Shown: positions 1-6,427 of the stretch, piece after piece
How the letters are laid out: every line of letters starts with the position of its first letter
How positions within the stretch are numbered: position 1 is the stretch's first letter
From: Bacillota bacterium
GTDB taxonomy: Bacteria > Bacillota > Desulfotomaculia > Desulfotomaculales > Desulfallaceae
Direction: 5' to 3'
Length of the DNA: 14,393 nucleotides
NCBI GenBank assembly: GCA_009781965.1
Contig: WQUS01000122.1
Span: 1-14,393, forward strand
Program-made: the position numbers and the translations under genes
Notes under the pieces: model-generated
Told to the model about the DNA's origin: nothing
Databases searched by the model: none
The model's input: only the letters and a program-made list of their open reading frames with translations

Positions 1-89
1 CATTGTCCAATGTAAAATATCTTAGTTTTGCATTTTTTTGTACAAGAAACCACTGGAAGCATTGAAACTAAAGGGTTTTTAATTTGCCG

Positions 90-129
90 CGTTGAGTTTA
101 TAGTACGAAGTTGTACTATAAACTCAACG
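90..129. promoter_or_regulatory. Perfect 17-bp inverted repeat, operator-like, in leader of stalk-domain gene
   Basis: The arms 90-106 and 113-129 are exact reverse complements, separated by the 6-nt spacer GAAGTT. Neither side has a T-tract, so it is not an intrinsic terminator. The arms contain TTGAGT (92-97) and TATAAA (117-122), which could be weak -35/-10 boxes with a long 19-bp spacer. By symmetry the same pair exists on the minus strand. An operator overlapping a weak promoter is the simplest reading, but this is inference. GTAC-centred words also occur nearby: TTGTACAA at 38-45 and AGTACAAA at 168-175. Confidence 0.5.
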
Positions 130-200
130 AGTGAACTCCTTGGTATTACTGAAAAAAAATGATTTCTAGTACAAACTGCTGCAAAAATCACGTAAAGTAG

Positions 201-242
201 ATCCAAGGAGGAGGGCGGCATATGCCGCCCTCCTCCTTGGAT
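201..242. repeat. Perfect 42-bp palindrome just upstream of the stalk-domain gene
   Basis: Bases 201-221 and 222-242 are exact reverse complements with no spacer. The left arm holds a very strong Shine-Dalgarno-like purine run (205-215) and the right arm its complement. As RNA it would fold into a very stable hairpin that buries this run. No T-tract follows either arm, so an intrinsic terminator is unlikely. Its job is unknown. A translational switch, a recombination or protein-binding site, or an inserted palindromic repeat are all possible. Confidence 0.85.
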
Positions 243-251
243 TTCAGATGA
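222..251 (+). CDS. Possible 9-codon leader peptide overlapping the next start codon
   Basis: An ATG at the centre of the palindrome (222-224) lies 6 nt after GGAGGG (210-215). It opens a frame reading MPPSSLDFR that ends in TGA at 249-251. That stop overlaps the ATG at 248-250 as ATGA, the classic geometry of translational coupling. The ribosome binding site is within the hairpin stem, so folding would shut it off. Nothing shows that it is translated, and the peptide is largely dictated by the palindrome. Confidence 0.2.
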   Translation: MPPSSLDFR

Positions 252-1522
252 ATAAAGCAAATAATGGCAAAAGGGAAAGAAGGGGAGTGGTCCTCTTGTG
301 GCGTAAGGTGGCGCCGGTAATGGTTTGCCTGGCTTTGTTGTTTATTTTTGCCGCCGCGGCTCAGGCAGGTACGCAAGTTATTGTCGATGGCAAAGCTGTG
401 TCTTTTGATACGCCGCCGGTTTTGGCAAACGGGAGAATGCTGGTACCGTTGCGGTCAATCTTTGAAGCCTTGAATACCACAGTAAACTGGGATGGGGCTA
501 CCCAAACAATTACCGCGACAAAGGGTGACATAAACATTAAATTGGTGGTAGGCGGCCAGGCGTACAAGAATGATCAGGCTGTGGCTTTGGATGTTCCCGC
601 TAAATTAGTGGACGGCAGAACTTTAGTGCCCTTGCGATTTGTTTCTGAAGCGCTGGGCGCCAATGTGGACTGGAATAACGGCGTCATAACCATCACTTCA
701 GCTGCTGCAGAGTCTGCCCCGGCTGCGAAACCATTAAACAATTCGATGAAGATAGGTTTGACGATATTTGGGGGTAGCCAAGCTTCGTTATTAGCCACGG
801 AACCATTAAACGCTTTGGCTGAGAGCGGGAGGTCTGATTATCAGCGGTTTGCTGAGGCGTTAAATGTTCTTAACGAATCGTACGTGGAGGACAGAAATAC
901 TCAGTTAGATATAAATTTAGTTTGGCATAAAATAGAAATAACCAATACTGGTTACACGAAGCAAGTTAAGGTTAGTGAACAAGATATGGAGAGGGGACTA
1001 TCCGATGTCATGAACGGAGAGTATTTTGTCAATGGGGTACATGGGACAATGGATCCTATTACTAGAGAATTATATTACAAAGACGGCTATGTATACTTTA
1101 ATATACAAAATAAGAAATCAAAAATAGCTCTGCCCCTGGACAGACAAGCAAATGCTGCTGTTTCAGGTTTTGATAAAAGTAAAATCAGGGACGTAAAGGT
1201 TATCGGCAACTCTATTTATTATACCATAGATAAGTCCGCTATAGATTTTTCATATTTAGATGTAATGATGAACAGGCTTTTTGCCAATGACAACGGCATT
1301 GACGTTAATTATAGTGATATAAATTGCAGTACTACAATAGATAATGATGGCAAACTAAGCGCCATAAATATGCAATTCTCTGCTGAAACATCTATAAATG
1401 AACAAGCGGCCATAATCAATTGCGAGGTAACTACGAAGATTACCCAGCCAGGCAATATAACCATTGATTTTCCTGATGATCTTGATTCTTATACTGAGGT
1501 TGTTCCAGGTGCGCCAAACTAA
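248..1522 (+). CDS. Exported protein with copper-amine-oxidase-type stalk domain
   Basis: This 424-residue protein starts with a basic segment and a hydrophobic signal sequence ending AQA at residue 40. Residues about 42-150 form two copies of the stalk repeat seen at the N-terminus of copper amine oxidases (PF07833-like), with NGRMLVPLRSIFEAL and DGRTLVPLRFVSEAL as matching halves. These are common in exported proteins of Clostridia and are not enzymes by themselves. Residues about 165-424 are unfamiliar: charged and beta-rich, with a YYKDGYVYFNIQNKKSKIALPLD-like stretch (here residues about 276-298) that recalls LolA/LppX-like lipoprotein folds. That resemblance is only an impression. The start is uncertain. 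ATG 248 has no clear Shine-Dalgarno sequence of its own, whereas TTG 296 sits 8 nt after AAGGGGAG and would give a compact signal peptide MWRKVAPVMV. The C-terminal half is much more AT-rich than the stalk half. Confidence 0.85.
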   Translation: MNKANNGKRERRGVVLLWRKVAPVMVCLALLFIFAAAAQAGTQVIVDGKAVSFDTPPVLANGRMLVPLRSIFEALNTTVNWDGATQTITATKGDINIKLVVGGQAYKNDQAVALDVPAKLVDGRTLVPLRFVSEALGANVDWNNGVITITSAAAESAPAAKPLNNSMKIGLTIFGGSQASLLATEPLNALAESGRSDYQRFAEALNVLNESYVEDRNTQLDINLVWHKIEITNTGYTKQVKVSEQDMERGLSDVMNGEYFVNGVHGTMDPITRELYYKDGYVYFNIQNKKSKIALPLDRQANAAVSGFDKSKIRDVKVIGNSIYYTIDKSAIDFSYLDVMMNRLFANDNGIDVNYSDINCSTTIDNDGKLSAINMQFSAETSINEQAAIINCEVTTKITQPGNITIDFPDDLDSYTEVVPGAPN

Positions 1523-1555
1523 AAAAGGCTGGTAATCCGGCGCTTGCACTTCTTT

Positions 1556-1620
1556 GCAAACAAGCTGCTTTTAAGCACTCAAGTTATTTTGTGGCGGCTT
1601 GTTTGCCGTTATTTTGTTTT
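1556..1620 (+). terminator. Candidate terminator after the stalk-domain gene
   Basis: GCAAACAAGC (1556-1565) pairs perfectly with GCTTGTTTGC (1597-1606). A T-rich run, CGTTATTTTGTTTT, follows on the plus strand. The 31-nt loop is long and the T-run is interrupted, so it is a moderate candidate. It lies between two convergent genes, and the minus-strand TPR gene ends at its T-rich tail. Confidence 0.45.
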
Positions 1621-2268
1621 CCCGAACAGCTTGGCATAAAGGTACATATTTCTGAAGCTCCGCCGCATGGTGGGCGAGGATAAACGGTAGGCGTCCAGCA
1701 CCTCTTCGAAGAACCGGCCGGCATCCTGCCGGTGGCCGGTGGCTTGGCAATACTTGCCGGCCGCAAAAAAAGTTTTTACCGCGCCGTAGCGCAGTACATT
1801 TTCTACCAGCTCCTCTGAGTATTGGTGCTTGAGCAGGTAAAGGTAAGGATAACCGTGGGCTATTTTAGGGTTTAACCGCACAGCCTCGTTTAACTGGGCC
1901 AGGCTTTCTTCCCGCCGGTTCAGATGCCAATAGACCGCCCCCAGGTAAAACCGGCCCAGCGCCGAGTCGTCCATTTTAACCAGGGCTTTCTCCAGGTATC
2001 CCGCCGCTTCCCGGTAGCTTCCGCTTAAAAAGCAGGCTTCGCCAAGTTCCAGTTGCGCATTGGCGTCATGTGGGTTAATCTGTATTTGACGCCGCAGTTC
2101 AGCCATTTTGTTTCTGCGCCTGAAAGGGGCCGCAAAATCCGGCAGTATCCCGATAAAGCGGCGGTCTACAATAATATAGACGATGATCAGCAGCAGCAGC
2201 GCCAAAAGAGGGTTCCGCAGCAGTAAGGAGAAAAGAAAAAATAAGCCGAAGAATTTCACTGGTTTCAC
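1609..2268 (-). CDS. Small membrane-anchored TPR protein
   Basis: This 219-residue protein has a strongly hydrophobic N-terminus (residues about 6-34, probably one or two membrane segments) with a positively charged stretch after it (RRRNK at 50-54). TPR-like helical pairs follow: about 68-101 (LGEACFLSGSYREAAGYLEKAL), 102-135 (YLGAVYWHLNRREESLAQLNEAV) and a weaker one at 163-196 (AAGKYCQATGHRQDAGRFFEEV). TPRs are protein-protein interaction scaffolds, and the partner here is unknown. The start chosen is GTG at 2268; a second in-frame GTG lies three codons downstream (2259). The Shine-Dalgarno sequence is weak for both. The gene is divergent from pepF and convergent with the stalk-domain gene, so it is probably transcribed alone. 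The cytoplasmic or outward side of the TPR part cannot be settled by eye. Confidence 0.8.
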   Translation of the reverse strand: MKPVKFFGLFFLFSLLLRNPLLALLLLIIVYIIVDRRFIGILPDFAAPFRRRNKMAELRRQIQINPHDANAQLELGEACFLSGSYREAAGYLEKALVKMDDSALGRFYLGAVYWHLNRREESLAQLNEAVRLNPKIAHGYPYLYLLKHQYSEELVENVLRYGAVKTFFAAGKYCQATGHRQDAGRFFEEVLDAYRLSSPTMRRSFRNMYLYAKLFGKTK

Positions 2269-2304
2269 TCACCGTCCCGGATACTAAGTTTGCCCAAATT
2301 AGGA

Positions 2305-2310
2305 TATAAT
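2305..2310 (+). promoter_or_regulatory. Candidate -10 box for the pepF-recQ unit
   Basis: A consensus TATAAT lies 63 bp before the pepF ATG in the 104-bp divergent intergenic region. No good -35 box stands 16-18 bp upstream (TACTAA at 2282-2287 is poor), so the call rests on the -10 match and its position. Confidence 0.4.
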
Positions 2311-2372
2311 AGCATTCAATATTCCGGCGCCGCTTTCCTGCCTAAATTAAATAAGCAAATGGAGGTCCCGAT

Positions 2373-4166
2373 ATGCATCTGCCCGCCCGCAATGAAATTT
2401 CCGCCGAGTATAAATGGCGGCTGGAAGACATTTATCCCTCGGATGAACGGTGGGAACAGGATTTCCGCCGGGTGGAAGAGATGATTAACACCGTCGGTTC
2501 CTATAACGGCCGGCTGGGTGAATCGGCTCAAGTGATGCTGGAAGCTTTTCGGACTCAGGAACAGGTTGAACAAATTAATGAAAAAGTATACACCTATGCC
2601 AAGATGAGGCGGGATGAGGATAACGGCAACCATATCTACCAGGCTCTGAGCGACCGGGCGGAAAGCCTGGACGCCAGGCTGCAGGCCGCCAACGCTTATT
2701 TGGTCCCCGAAATTTTGAGCTTGCCGGCGGAGACTTTGGAAAGGTTCCGGCGGGAGGAGCCGGGGCTGGAGCTTTACAAGTTTGCCCTGGAGGAAATCTT
2801 CCGGCAAAAGCCTCACCGGCTAAGCGCCGCCGAAGAGCAGCTCATCGCCCGGGCCGAGGAAGTAACCCAGGCTCCGGCTAACATCTTCAAGATGATGAAC
2901 AACGCGGACCTGACTTTCCCCGCCATTAAAGATGAACAGGATGAAGAGGTCCAGGTCACCCACGGCCGGTTTATTCAGCTTTTGGAAAGCGGCGACCGCC
3001 GGGTGCGCCGGGACGCCTTTCAGTCTGTGTACAGTGCCTACCGCGGTTTAATTAACACCTTGTCCACAACCCTTAGCGCCAGTGTCAAAAAAGATGTTTT
3101 TTACGCCCGGGTGCGCAAGTATCCTTCCGCCCTGGAGGCGTCGCTTTTTGCCGACAATGTCCCGGCGGAGGTTTACGACAGCCTGGTGCAAACGGTGCGC
3201 CGCAACCTGGGCCGGATGCACCGCTATCTGGAGTTGCGCAAAAAACTGCTGGGGCTGGAGGCACTGCATTTTTATGATTTGTATACCCCGCTGGTTAAAG
3301 ATGTGCAATGGAATATTCCCTATGCCCAGGCGGTGGAGCTGGTCAAGCAAGGTCTGAGCCCGCTGGGGGCCGATTATATGGCCACCATGACCAAGGGACT
3401 GGACAACGGCTGGGTGGATGTTTACGAGAACAAAGGTAAAACCAGCGGCGCCTATTCCTGGGGCCCATACGGGGTGCATCCTTATATATTATTAAACTAC
3501 CGGGATAATTTGCACAATGTTTTTACTTTGGCCCATGAAATGGGCCATGCCATGCACTCCTTTTATGCCTTCGGCGCCCAGCCTTATACTTACGCCCACT
3601 ACAAAATTTTTACCGCCGAGGTGGCTTCTACGGTGAATGAGCAGCTGCTGATGGACCATCTGCTGAAAACCGTTGCCGGGCGGGAAAAACGGCTGTATTT
3701 ATTGAACCACTATCTGGAGCAATACCGGGGCACTGTTTTTCGCCAGACCATGTTCGCCGAGTTTGAAATGATCATTCATCAAAAGGCGGAAAGCGGTGAA
3801 GCTCTTACGCCCAGCCTGCTCAATGACATATACCGGCAGCTGAACGCCGATTATTACGGGCCGGGGATTGTGATGGACGGAGAAATTGCCTTGGAATGGG
3901 CCAGGATACCGCACTTTTACTCGGCTTTTTATGTTTACAAATACGCCACCGGTTTTTCGGCGGCGGCGGCGCTGACGAAACAGATTATTGAACAGGGCGG
4001 GCCGGCTGTGGACCGTTACTTGGGCTTCCTGAAGAGCGGCGGCTCGGATTACCCGCTGCGACTGTTAAAGGCGGCCGGCGTGGATATGACTACGCCCCGG
4101 CCGGTGCAGGCGGGGTTGGATCATTTTGCGGAGCTGCTGGACCAAATAGAAGCATTGTTGGGGTAA
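2373..4166 (+). CDS. pepF: Oligoendopeptidase F (M3B zinc metallopeptidase)
   Basis: This 597-residue protein has the usual length of PepF (about 600). Family M3 enzymes are cytoplasmic zinc peptidases that cut short oligopeptides. The zinc site is visible: HEMGH at residues 388-392 (two His ligands and the catalytic Glu389), with the third ligand Glu416 in TAEVASTVNE. The N-terminal part, with NEISAEYKWRLEDIYPSDERWE near the start, matches the PepF N-terminal helical domain. The catalytic M3 domain spans about 203-585. ATG 2373 follows GGAGG (2361-2365) at good spacing. It is the first gene of a unit with recQ, which starts 4 nt after its TAA, so the two are probably co-transcribed and coupled. 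No defect is seen. Confidence 0.95.
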   Translation: MHLPARNEISAEYKWRLEDIYPSDERWEQDFRRVEEMINTVGSYNGRLGESAQVMLEAFRTQEQVEQINEKVYTYAKMRRDEDNGNHIYQALSDRAESLDARLQAANAYLVPEILSLPAETLERFRREEPGLELYKFALEEIFRQKPHRLSAAEEQLIARAEEVTQAPANIFKMMNNADLTFPAIKDEQDEEVQVTHGRFIQLLESGDRRVRRDAFQSVYSAYRGLINTLSTTLSASVKKDVFYARVRKYPSALEASLFADNVPAEVYDSLVQTVRRNLGRMHRYLELRKKLLGLEALHFYDLYTPLVKDVQWNIPYAQAVELVKQGLSPLGADYMATMTKGLDNGWVDVYENKGKTSGAYSWGPYGVHPYILLNYRDNLHNVFTLAHEMGHAMHSFYAFGAQPYTYAHYKIFTAEVASTVNEQLLMDHLLKTVAGREKRLYLLNHYLEQYRGTVFRQTMFAEFEMIIHQKAESGEALTPSLLNDIYRQLNADYYGPGIVMDGEIALEWARIPHFYSAFYVYKYATGFSAAAALTKQIIEQGGPAVDRYLGFLKSGGSDYPLRLLKAAGVDMTTPRPVQAGLDHFAELLDQIEALLG

Positions 4167-4170
4167 GCTG

Positions 4171-4647
4171 ATGGTGATGACGCCGGATTTAAATCAGGTT
4201 TTGGCCCGCCATTTTCACTTTACGCACTTCCGGGCGGGGCAAAAAGAAGTGATTGAAGCCTCTTTAGCCGGAGAAGACGTGTTGGCGGTGATGCCGACCG
4301 GCAGCGGCAAGTCTCTTTGTTACCAGCTGCCGGCTTTGCTGCTGCCCGGCTTGACCCTGGTTATTTCACCTTTGGTGGCGCTGATGAAAGATCAGGTGGA
4401 TAACCTGCAGGAAAAGGATTTTGCCCAGGTCACCTTGCTGAACAGCCAGCTTCGCTCCGAGGAATACCGGCGGCGGATGCGGGGGATTCGCGCCGGGGAG
4501 TACAAACTTGTCTATATCGCTCCGGAGCGGCTGCGGAACAAATTTTTTAACGAGTTAATCAAAGAAGTGACGGTGGATTTGCTGGTGGTGGACGAAGCCC
4601 ACTGCATTTCCCAATGGGGCCACGACTTTCGGCCGGACTATCTTTGA
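4171..4647 (+). CDS. RecQ N-terminal fragment up to the premature stop
   Basis: This part encodes 158 residues: the Q-motif region (FRAGQKEVIEA), Walker A and DEAH box. It ends directly after the aromatic-rich loop WGHDFRPDYL. It lacks the second RecA domain, so it cannot be a working helicase alone. The start is ATG 4171, 4 nt after the pepF stop; an in-frame ATG at 4177 is an alternative. Confidence 0.5.
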   Translation: MVMTPDLNQVLARHFHFTHFRAGQKEVIEASLAGEDVLAVMPTGSGKSLCYQLPALLLPGLTLVISPLVALMKDQVDNLQEKDFAQVTLLNSQLRSEEYRRRMRGIRAGEYKLVYIAPERLRNKFFNELIKEVTVDLLVVDEAHCISQWGHDFRPDYL

Positions 4648-4668
4648 ATTGAGACCTTCTATCAGCAA

Positions 4669-5967
4669 TTGGAGCGGCGGCCGTCCATTATGGCTCTTAC
4701 CGCCACGGCCACGCCTGCGGTGCAGCGGGACATTCTGGAACAGTTGGGGATTACCGGCGCCAGGAAAGTGGCGTCCGGCAGCGACCGGCCCAATCTGTAC
4801 ATCGCCGCCCGGCGGGTGGACAGCGAAGGGGAAAAACAGTTGGCGCTGCAGGATTTCCTGAGCCAGCGTCAAGGCAGCGGGATTATCTACACTGCCACCA
4901 GGAAAGAGAGCGAGACAGTGGCGGAATGGGTGCGGGAGTTGCTGCGGCTGCCGGCGGACTGTTACCATGCCGGTTTGACCCCTGCCCGGCGCGCCATGGT
5001 CCAGGACGCTTTCATTAATGAAGACATCAGCGTGGTGGCGGCGACAAACGCTTTCGGTATGGGTATCGACAAGGCCAATATCCGCTTTGTGGCGCACTAC
5101 AGTTTGCCGGCGTCCCTGGAAGCTTACTACCAGGAAATTGGCCGGGCGGGGCGGGACGGGTTGCCTGCCGAGTGCCTGCTGTTGTACTCCCTGAAGGATA
5201 AGAGGCTGCAGGAATGGATGATTGACAACGACGCCGTCAAGAGGGAGGACCTGGCTGTTTTTTGGCGGGCTTGCGCCAGGCACGTTAAAGACGGTGTCGC
5301 ATCGGTGCCCCTGGCTGAGCTGGAGCGGGACGGGCTGGCGGAGACCAAGCTGCGCCAGGTGCTGAGTATTCTGGAGAGGCTGCAGACTTTGCGGCTGACT
5401 GACCGGGATGAGGAGCGCCTTTACCTGGAGCCATGGCTCCGCCCGGCGCCCGAGGCGGTGAACGGGGCTTTGGGGGAAGTGGCGGAGCGGATTGCCCACC
5501 GCAAGGAAAAGCTCAATACCGTGATTAACTGGGCCAATACCACCCAATGCCGGCGAACGGTGTTGCTGCATTATTTCGGCGAGGAGCCGGCGGGGGAAAC
5601 CCCCTTTTGCTGCGACAACTGCCGGGCAGGCGCGCTGGGCGCCGTGGAATACTCCAAAGACCCGCTGGCGGTGCTGGCCTGCGTGGCCGAACTGCGGCGG
5701 GGGGTGGGGCGCAAGAAGCTGGCGGACATTCTCCGGGGCGCCGCCACCGCCAATATGTCGGCCTTCCGCTATGACAGTCTGATTTATTACCGCAGCCTGG
5801 CGGGCAAAAGCGGTAAAACCATTCTGGCCATGATTGATCGCCTGCTGGCGGACGGCTTGCTCACTTTGAGCGGCACGGAATATCCGGTGGTGGTTTTAAC
5901 CCCTTTGGGGCGGCAAGCGTTAAAAAAAGGCGCCCCTTTGCCGGTGACGGTGAAGATTTCCGGATAA
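4669..5967 (+). CDS. RecQ C-terminal fragment after the premature stop
   Basis: This frame begins at TTG 4669, with a better-looking ATG at 4690, and covers motif III through the RQC domain. No convincing Shine-Dalgarno sequence precedes either start, so independent translation would depend on reinitiation after the TGA at 4645. Its last 48 bases overlap the opposite-strand 2Fe-2S gene. Confidence 0.4.
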   Translation: MERRPSIMALTATATPAVQRDILEQLGITGARKVASGSDRPNLYIAARRVDSEGEKQLALQDFLSQRQGSGIIYTATRKESETVAEWVRELLRLPADCYHAGLTPARRAMVQDAFINEDISVVAATNAFGMGIDKANIRFVAHYSLPASLEAYYQEIGRAGRDGLPAECLLLYSLKDKRLQEWMIDNDAVKREDLAVFWRACARHVKDGVASVPLAELERDGLAETKLRQVLSILERLQTLRLTDRDEERLYLEPWLRPAPEAVNGALGEVAERIAHRKEKLNTVINWANTTQCRRTVLLHYFGEEPAGETPFCCDNCRAGALGAVEYSKDPLAVLACVAELRRGVGRKKLADILRGAATANMSAFRYDSLIYYRSLAGKSGKTILAMIDRLLADGLLTLSGTEYPVVVLTPLGRQALKKGAPLPVTVKISG

Positions 5968-6417
5968 TATGGATTGAATAGCATCTTTTATCTCAGCATA
6001 GCCGGTGCAGCGGCATAAATTTGACTGTAACCATTCCTCAATAACAGACTGCTCCGCGTTGGGGTGGTGCATGGCCAGCGCATGGCAAACCATCAAAAAA
6101 CCGGAAGTACAGTAGCCGCATTGAAATCCCCAGTTCCGGATAAAAGCATCCTGGATTGGAGCATCCTTCAGCCCCTCTACAGTCGTGATTTGGCGCCCGA
6201 TTGCTTCAACCGCCAGCATCAGGCATGATTTAACCGGCATAGCGTCGATTAATACCGTACAGGCTCCGCAATCCCCGTTGGCACAGCCCGGTTTGGCGCC
6301 GGTCAAGGATAATTGCTTTCGCAAGACATCCAACAAAGTATGAGACGGTTTAACGGCAACTGACTTAGACTCACCGTTTACATGTAGTTCGATAATGCTA
6401 TCCCCTGCATAATGCAT
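5920..6417 (-). CDS. Xanthine dehydrogenase-family 2Fe-2S subunit
   Basis: This 165-residue electron-transfer subunit carries two [2Fe-2S] clusters in molybdenum hydroxylases. The N-terminal plant-ferredoxin-type site is C45, C50, C53 (GCANGDCGACTV) and C65. The C-terminal helical site is C100, C103 (CGYCTSGF), C135 and C137 (NLCRCTGY). All eight cysteines are present. ATG 6417 is chosen because AAGAGGTG precedes it, and the N-terminal part upstream of it in the same frame does not look like protein. The gene starts 10 nt after the FAD-subunit stop. The normal fold ends near residue 150. The last 15 residues (151-165, LSGNLHRHRQRGAFF) are encoded antisense to the 3' end of recQ and look like run-on sequence. 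Confidence 0.93.
   Translation of the reverse strand: MHYAGDSIIELHVNGESKSVAVKPSHTLLDVLRKQLSLTGAKPGCANGDCGACTVLIDAMPVKSCLMLAVEAIGRQITTVEGLKDAPIQDAFIRNWGFQCGYCTSGFLMVCHALAMHHPNAEQSVIEEWLQSNLCRCTGYAEIKDAIQSILSGNLHRHRQRGAFF
5922..5939 (-). terminator. Weak candidate terminator of the Mo-hydroxylase operon inside recQ
   Basis: Read on the minus strand, AAAGG, loop GGCG and CCTTT form a 5-bp stem (5939-5926) running into a T-tract ending at 5922. It lies at the stop codon of the 2Fe-2S gene. The stem is short, so this is tentative. No better terminator is seen for this operon. Confidence 0.25.
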
Positions 6418-6427
6418 CCCGCACCTC

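Larger units (their letters stand above)
4171..5967 (+). pseudogene. recQ: RecQ-family DNA helicase gene interrupted by one in-frame TGA
   Basis: RecQ is an ATP-dependent 3'-5' DNA helicase of recombination and repair. The frame from ATG 4171 to TAA 5967 shows Walker A PTGSGKS (K47), DEAH (141-144) followed by CISQWGHDFRP, motif III TATATP (about 177-182), motif V FGMGIDKANIRF, motif VI QEIGRAGRDG (321-330), zinc cysteines C460, C480, C481 and C484, and an RQC winged helix to the end. Codon 159 is TGA (4645-4647), in the segment DYL-stop-IETF. Homologs usually have DYLRIE or DYxRIG here, so a CGA to TGA change fits. There is no frameshift: the frame is the same before and after. Without readthrough, motifs III-VI are lost. 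About 85 extra residues lie between motif VI and the zinc site compared with E. coli RecQ, and there is no HRDC domain. Alternatives to a true pseudogene are a sequencing error or stop-codon readthrough. Confidence 0.85.

Noticed and set aside
1..221. Minus-strand frame open from the palindrome centre (ATG at 221) to the window edge, about 73 codons.
   Set aside because: It runs through both inverted repeats, its product has no protein-like pattern (KNPLVSMLPVVSCTKKCKTK), and it is AT-rich spacer; the palindrome alone creates its start. It could only be revived by sequence beyond the edge.
201..242. 42-bp palindrome as an intrinsic terminator of an upstream gene.
   Set aside because: No T-tract follows the stem on either strand.
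4645..4671. TGA in recQ as a selenocysteine codon, with AATTG/CAATT forming a small stem just after it.
   Set aside because: Homologs have Arg, not Cys, at this place, and the 5-bp stem with a 14-nt loop is not a convincing bacterial SECIS element.
4555..5571. 338-codon minus-strand open frame opposite recQ.
   Set aside because: It is a shadow of the GC-rich recQ frame: Pro/Gln/His-rich, no family motif, no ribosome binding site, while the plus strand has clear helicase motifs.
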